DNA of 64,000 nt from Chloracidobacterium sp. Lineage in GTDB: Bacteria > Acidobacteriota > Blastocatellia > Chloracidobacteriales > Chloracidobacteriaceae. The stretch covers positions 122,247 to 186,246 of the forward strand of contig JANWUV010000009.1 of NCBI GenBank assembly GCA_025057975.1, read 5' to 3'. The notes under the pieces are model-generated. The model was not told the DNA's origin, did no database searches, and saw nothing but the letters and a program-made list of their open reading frames with translations. Of the stretch, positions 62,601-64,000 are shown one piece after another. Every line of letters begins with the position of its first letter. The first letter of the stretch is position 1. A program made the translations under genes and the position numbers.

Positions 62601-62954
62601 GGCAGCGTGTTGACGGCGTTGGAAGCCGCCAACCTTGACCTGTGGGGGACGCAGTTGGTCACGCTTTCCGCCTGTCAGACCGGCGTCGGCGCGGTGCGTG
62701 TGGGCGACGGCGTGTATGGTATGCGGCGGGCGTTTGTTTTGGCCGGCGCGCAAACGCAGGTGATGTCTTTGTGGTCGGTCTCCGACCAGGGAACGAAAGC
62801 CTTGATGACAGGCTTTTACGCTCGGCTCAAGCGCGGCGAAGGGCGCAGCGCGGCGTTGCGCAACGCCCGGCTGGAGATGCTCAGGCGGGCACGCTATCGG
62901 CATCCGTTTTACTGGGCAAGCTTCATTCTGACCGGCGACTGGCGACCGCTGTGA
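59658..62954 (+). CDS. Exported TPR-CHAT (caspase-like) protein, copy 2
   Basis: This 1098-residue protein starts at the ATG at 59658, with AAGGAG nine bases upstream; an in-frame ATG 183 bases earlier overlaps the kinase gene and is rejected. A signal peptide (LRLLLGLVLVTPLFGQ) is followed by a pre-peptidase-like beta domain (about 30-135; VHTYEVKLNRNDFLHVTVEQHG). About ten 42-residue TPRs of the kinesin-light-chain type (about 160-560; AEPLYRRGLAILEKALGPTSPNVA) come next. A helical linker and the CHAT domain follow, with His925 (HLATHGAF) and Cys1006 (LSACQTGVG), then SLWSVSDQGT and FYWASFILTGDWR at the end. It shares architecture with copy 1 but its TPRs are of a different type, so it is not a recent duplicate. 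Confidence 0.9.
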   Translation: MRRLSTLRLLLGLVLVTPLFGQTLDKPAPLTAETSVERELPSEGVHTYEVKLNRNDFLHVTVEQHGADVVVKILDPTGKLVFEQDSPNGRYGPEDAAFVAPSDGVYQVVIAALSYQGKVGRYTLRVTALRPAGAAEQALAAKQAQAQEARAQTVRAERLRQSGQYDEALKLALEALKTREDIYGPENPFVADTLTTVAAIYYDKGDYAQSEAWYRRALAMREKTLGPNHHHVALTLNNLGLTLQRKGDYAEAEQLYQRSIQVDEAALGPNHEDTLPTINNLASLYQERGRYAQAAALYQRAVAGWEAARGPDSLELAYSLNNLGALQRLQSDYTAAEPMFQRALGIFEKGLGPEHPNVAILLNNLAEVLRLRGDYDRAEPLYRRGLAILEKALGPTSPNVASLLTNLGLVAIARRDYSSAEATFMRALAVYEKSLGGRHPLYAACLNNLADTFRLRGDFERAERLYRQASVVSEQALGPTHPSVARSLGSLGWVRRERKDYAAADQLFHQALDIQTKAFGPEHPEVIQTLNNLAILSQQRGEPKAALAFQIQANAARERELSRNLVAGSERQKFLYLALAQEETDRTLDLHLRYLPTEAAAAQAALTVILQRKGRALDAMTDAVAVLRKRGTPEDAKLLDDLTALKGQISVLTQRGPGQAGPDAHRAELKALGERADALEAEISRRSAQYRARFAPVTLAAVTQAVPADAVLVEYVVYRPTDVERGTLRPARYAAYALKQDGTLRWADLGDAATIDQAVADLRAALAKPVTPIKTVKRAARRLAALTVEPLRPFLSPARRLLLSPDGMLNLVPFEALSDARGKYLVEQFDITYLTSGRDLLTIREASTPSDLPPVVFAAPDYGHGDAVRLAGMTLPPLVALTGTEAEAQVIQNLFPDAAVQMHAAATGDALRELRRPRFLHLATHGAFLEDARSETTAAPSDPTRAIGLGHPQAMDLEKTRSENPLLRSYLFFAGANQSASGSVLTALEAANLDLWGTQLVTLSACQTGVGAVRVGDGVYGMRRAFVLAGAQTQVMSLWSVSDQGTKALMTGFYARLKRGEGRSAALRNARLEMLRRARYRHPFYWASFILTGDWRPL

Positions 62955-63398
62955 GCATACACCCTCTTCTGTGTACCCTAAGCGGTAAGGCCGCCGACAA
63001 TGTTAGCACTCAACCAGAAAGCAGTGGTCTCGTCCGGCGCGCTAGGCCGGCCAGCGTGGAAGAAGCGATGGGGATGGTCACGGTGGTCCAAGTCCTTGTG
63101 GTTGATCGGCGTAGAACGCGCTGCCGGACGGTCGAAGGGCATCCCGACTGATTTCAATTGAGCATAAGCGACGCTGCGTACACGCCTTGCGGCGGTGCGG
63201 TCAGCGCACAATGCAGACACAGGTCATGGTATCGCCCGGCTCATAGGAAACTGCCTCAGCGCCTCCCGCTGGCGCACCGTCCGCTGGCCTTGCTAGCTGT
63301 GTGCTGTGCCGCCGTAAAAGTGCGCTACACTCCGGCTGCGCTGCTCCGCCGCCCACATGCCCCACCGCCAATCCCATCTCGTACACGGGAGCAACCCA
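62955..63398. other. 444-bp intergenic stretch containing the ppc fragment
   Basis: Apart from the decayed ppc 5' segment at 63005-63097, nothing gene-like is supported. Several in-frame stops break all frames with plausible starts. The right edge carries GGGAG nine bases before the Uma2-family ATG. No clear terminator for the second TPR-CHAT gene was seen. Confidence 0.5.
63005..63097 (-). pseudogene. Decayed fragment of the ppc 5' end
   Basis: Read on the minus strand from about 63080, the sequence gives GTG then TIPIASSTLAGLAR, matching the intact Ppc N-terminus TIPIASSALADLAR. It then loses two bases, after which a shifted frame still matches FLVEC. The ATG is replaced by GTG, and an AAGGAC leader is present as in the real gene. 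Similarity covers 93-95 bases and ends abruptly on both sides, with no other ppc sequence nearby. Most base differences are transitions. It cannot encode a functional protein. Confidence 0.8.
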
Positions 63399-64000
63399 AT
63401 GACGACGCCCGCCCCACAACCAACTCACCCGCCGACGCCCACGCCTCCACCACCTCACCTCCCCGCCCGCCGCGTCCTCACGATGGACGACCTCCCCAGC
63501 GAGTTCGAGGACGAAGAAGCCTTGCCCAGCGAGTTTCACCTCCTGTTCGCCATGCTCCTGTACGAAACCTTCCGCCCCACGACCGTCCCCCCCGACCACT
63601 ACTTCTGCGCCATTGATTTGTACCTGTACTGCCTGCACGAGGGCGTTGTGCGCGGGCTGCGTCCCGACTGGATGGGCGTTGTCGGCGTGCCGGCGCTGTA
63701 CCGCGGCGAGCGCACGCGGGCAAGCTACGTGGTGGAGGACGAGGGGCGCGCGCCGCTCATCATCGTCGAGGCGCTGTCGCCGCAGACGCGCCGTAATGAT
63801 TTGGCCGAGTACGGGCGTGGGGCGTGGGCGGAGGATCGGAAACTGCTGCGGAAGTGGGACATTTATGAGTCGGTGTTGAAGGTACCGTACTACGTGACGA
63901 TCGACGAGCGGCGGGAGGTGGTGCGGTGGTTTCGGCACGACGGGGCGCGGTATGTGGAGGAGCGGCCGGCTGGGGAGCGGCTGTGGGTGGGGGAGGCTGG
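63399..64000 (+). CDS. Uma2-family (DUF820) putative endonuclease, 3' truncated by window end
   Basis: The frame from the ATG at 63399 stays open to the window end (about 200 residues). GGGAG lies nine bases upstream. After a proline-rich N-terminus it contains the Uma2/DUF820 core. This includes WMGVVGVPALYRGERTR, then IIVEALSPQTRRNDLAEYG with the acidic residues of a PD-(D/E)XK-like nuclease fold, and VPYYVTIDERREVVRWFRHDG. Uma2 proteins form large, variable families in cyanobacteria and other phyla. Their function is unproven; a restriction-endonuclease-like fold is known. GC content looks slightly higher toward the window end. Confidence 0.8.
   Translation, partial: MTTPAPQPTHPPTPTPPPPHLPARRVLTMDDLPSEFEDEEALPSEFHLLFAMLLYETFRPTTVPPDHYFCAIDLYLYCLHEGVVRGLRPDWMGVVGVPALYRGERTRASYVVEDEGRAPLIIVEALSPQTRRNDLAEYGRGAWAEDRKLLRKWDIYESVLKVPYYVTIDERREVVRWFRHDGARYVEERPAGERLWVGEA

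Overview
The window is GC-rich, gene-dense bacterial chromosome. Most genes are housekeeping: purB, ssb, ppc, radA, recN, queA, parAB, a xerC/D-type recombinase, a sigma-70 factor, etfBA and a tRNA-Cys gene. The set suggests a Gram-negative, probably acidobacterial organism. The clues are a 1216-residue Oar-like TonB-dependent receptor with an N-terminal carboxypeptidase-regulatory domain, LpxL- and ArnT-like envelope enzymes, c-di-AMP synthesis, many FHA, TPR and CHAT proteins, and a periplasmic HtrA protease. A Chloracidobacterium-like organism would fit. This is inferred from gene content only; no rRNA or photosynthesis marker is present.

Layout. 1-6.4 kb: a partial exported protein, an M16 peptidase, an MBL hydrolase, a thioesterase and purB (tightly packed, several stop/start overlaps), then htrA. 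6.5-13.5 kb: a small diheme cytochrome c, an aldehyde dehydrogenase, a dienelactone hydrolase, ssb, and ppc on the minus strand. Upstream of ppc lies the wreck of a DNA methyltransferase gene. 13.6-20.6 kb: envelope functions, mainly on the minus strand (a beta-propeller protein overlapping an LpxL-like acyltransferase, a fused CdaA-CdaR diadenylate cyclase, a PlsC-like acyltransferase), with tRNA-Cys on the plus strand. 20.6-28.8 kb: a ribbon-helix-helix-like protein, the TonB receptor, a TPR metallopeptidase and a UbiA prenyltransferase. 29.1-33.3 kb: a two-subunit ATP-citrate-lyase/citryl-CoA-synthetase-type ligase, then etfBA. 33.4-45.0 kb: a tail-anchored zinc-ribbon/FHA protein overlapping a glycosyltransferase, a sigma factor, MazG-like, CvpA and RadA proteins, QueA, a two-domain M16 peptidase and a double-PDZ protein. 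45.3-53.8 kb: a PMT/ArnT-type glycosyltransferase, an NDP-sugar pyrophosphorylase, a 36-residue membrane peptide, the recombinase, parAB, a bifunctional-nuclease-family protein and recN. 53.9-63 kb: a DinB-like protein, then two large exported TPR-CHAT proteins flanking a soluble FHA-FHA-GAF histidine kinase. The window ends in a decayed second copy of the ppc 5' end and a truncated Uma2-family gene.

The main items to follow up are: (i) the ligase pair at 29.1-31.3 kb, which reads as ATP-citrate-lyase-like rather than ordinary succinyl-CoA synthetase and so hints at citryl-CoA chemistry; (ii) the TPR-CHAT / FHA-kinase / TPR-CHAT cluster, a candidate envelope protease-signalling module; (iii) the single-chain CdaA-CdaR fusion; and (iv) two linked pieces of genome decay, the methyltransferase remnant beside ppc and the ppc 5' fragment about 50 kb away. 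No insertion sequence, CRISPR array, rRNA or replication origin was recognised.
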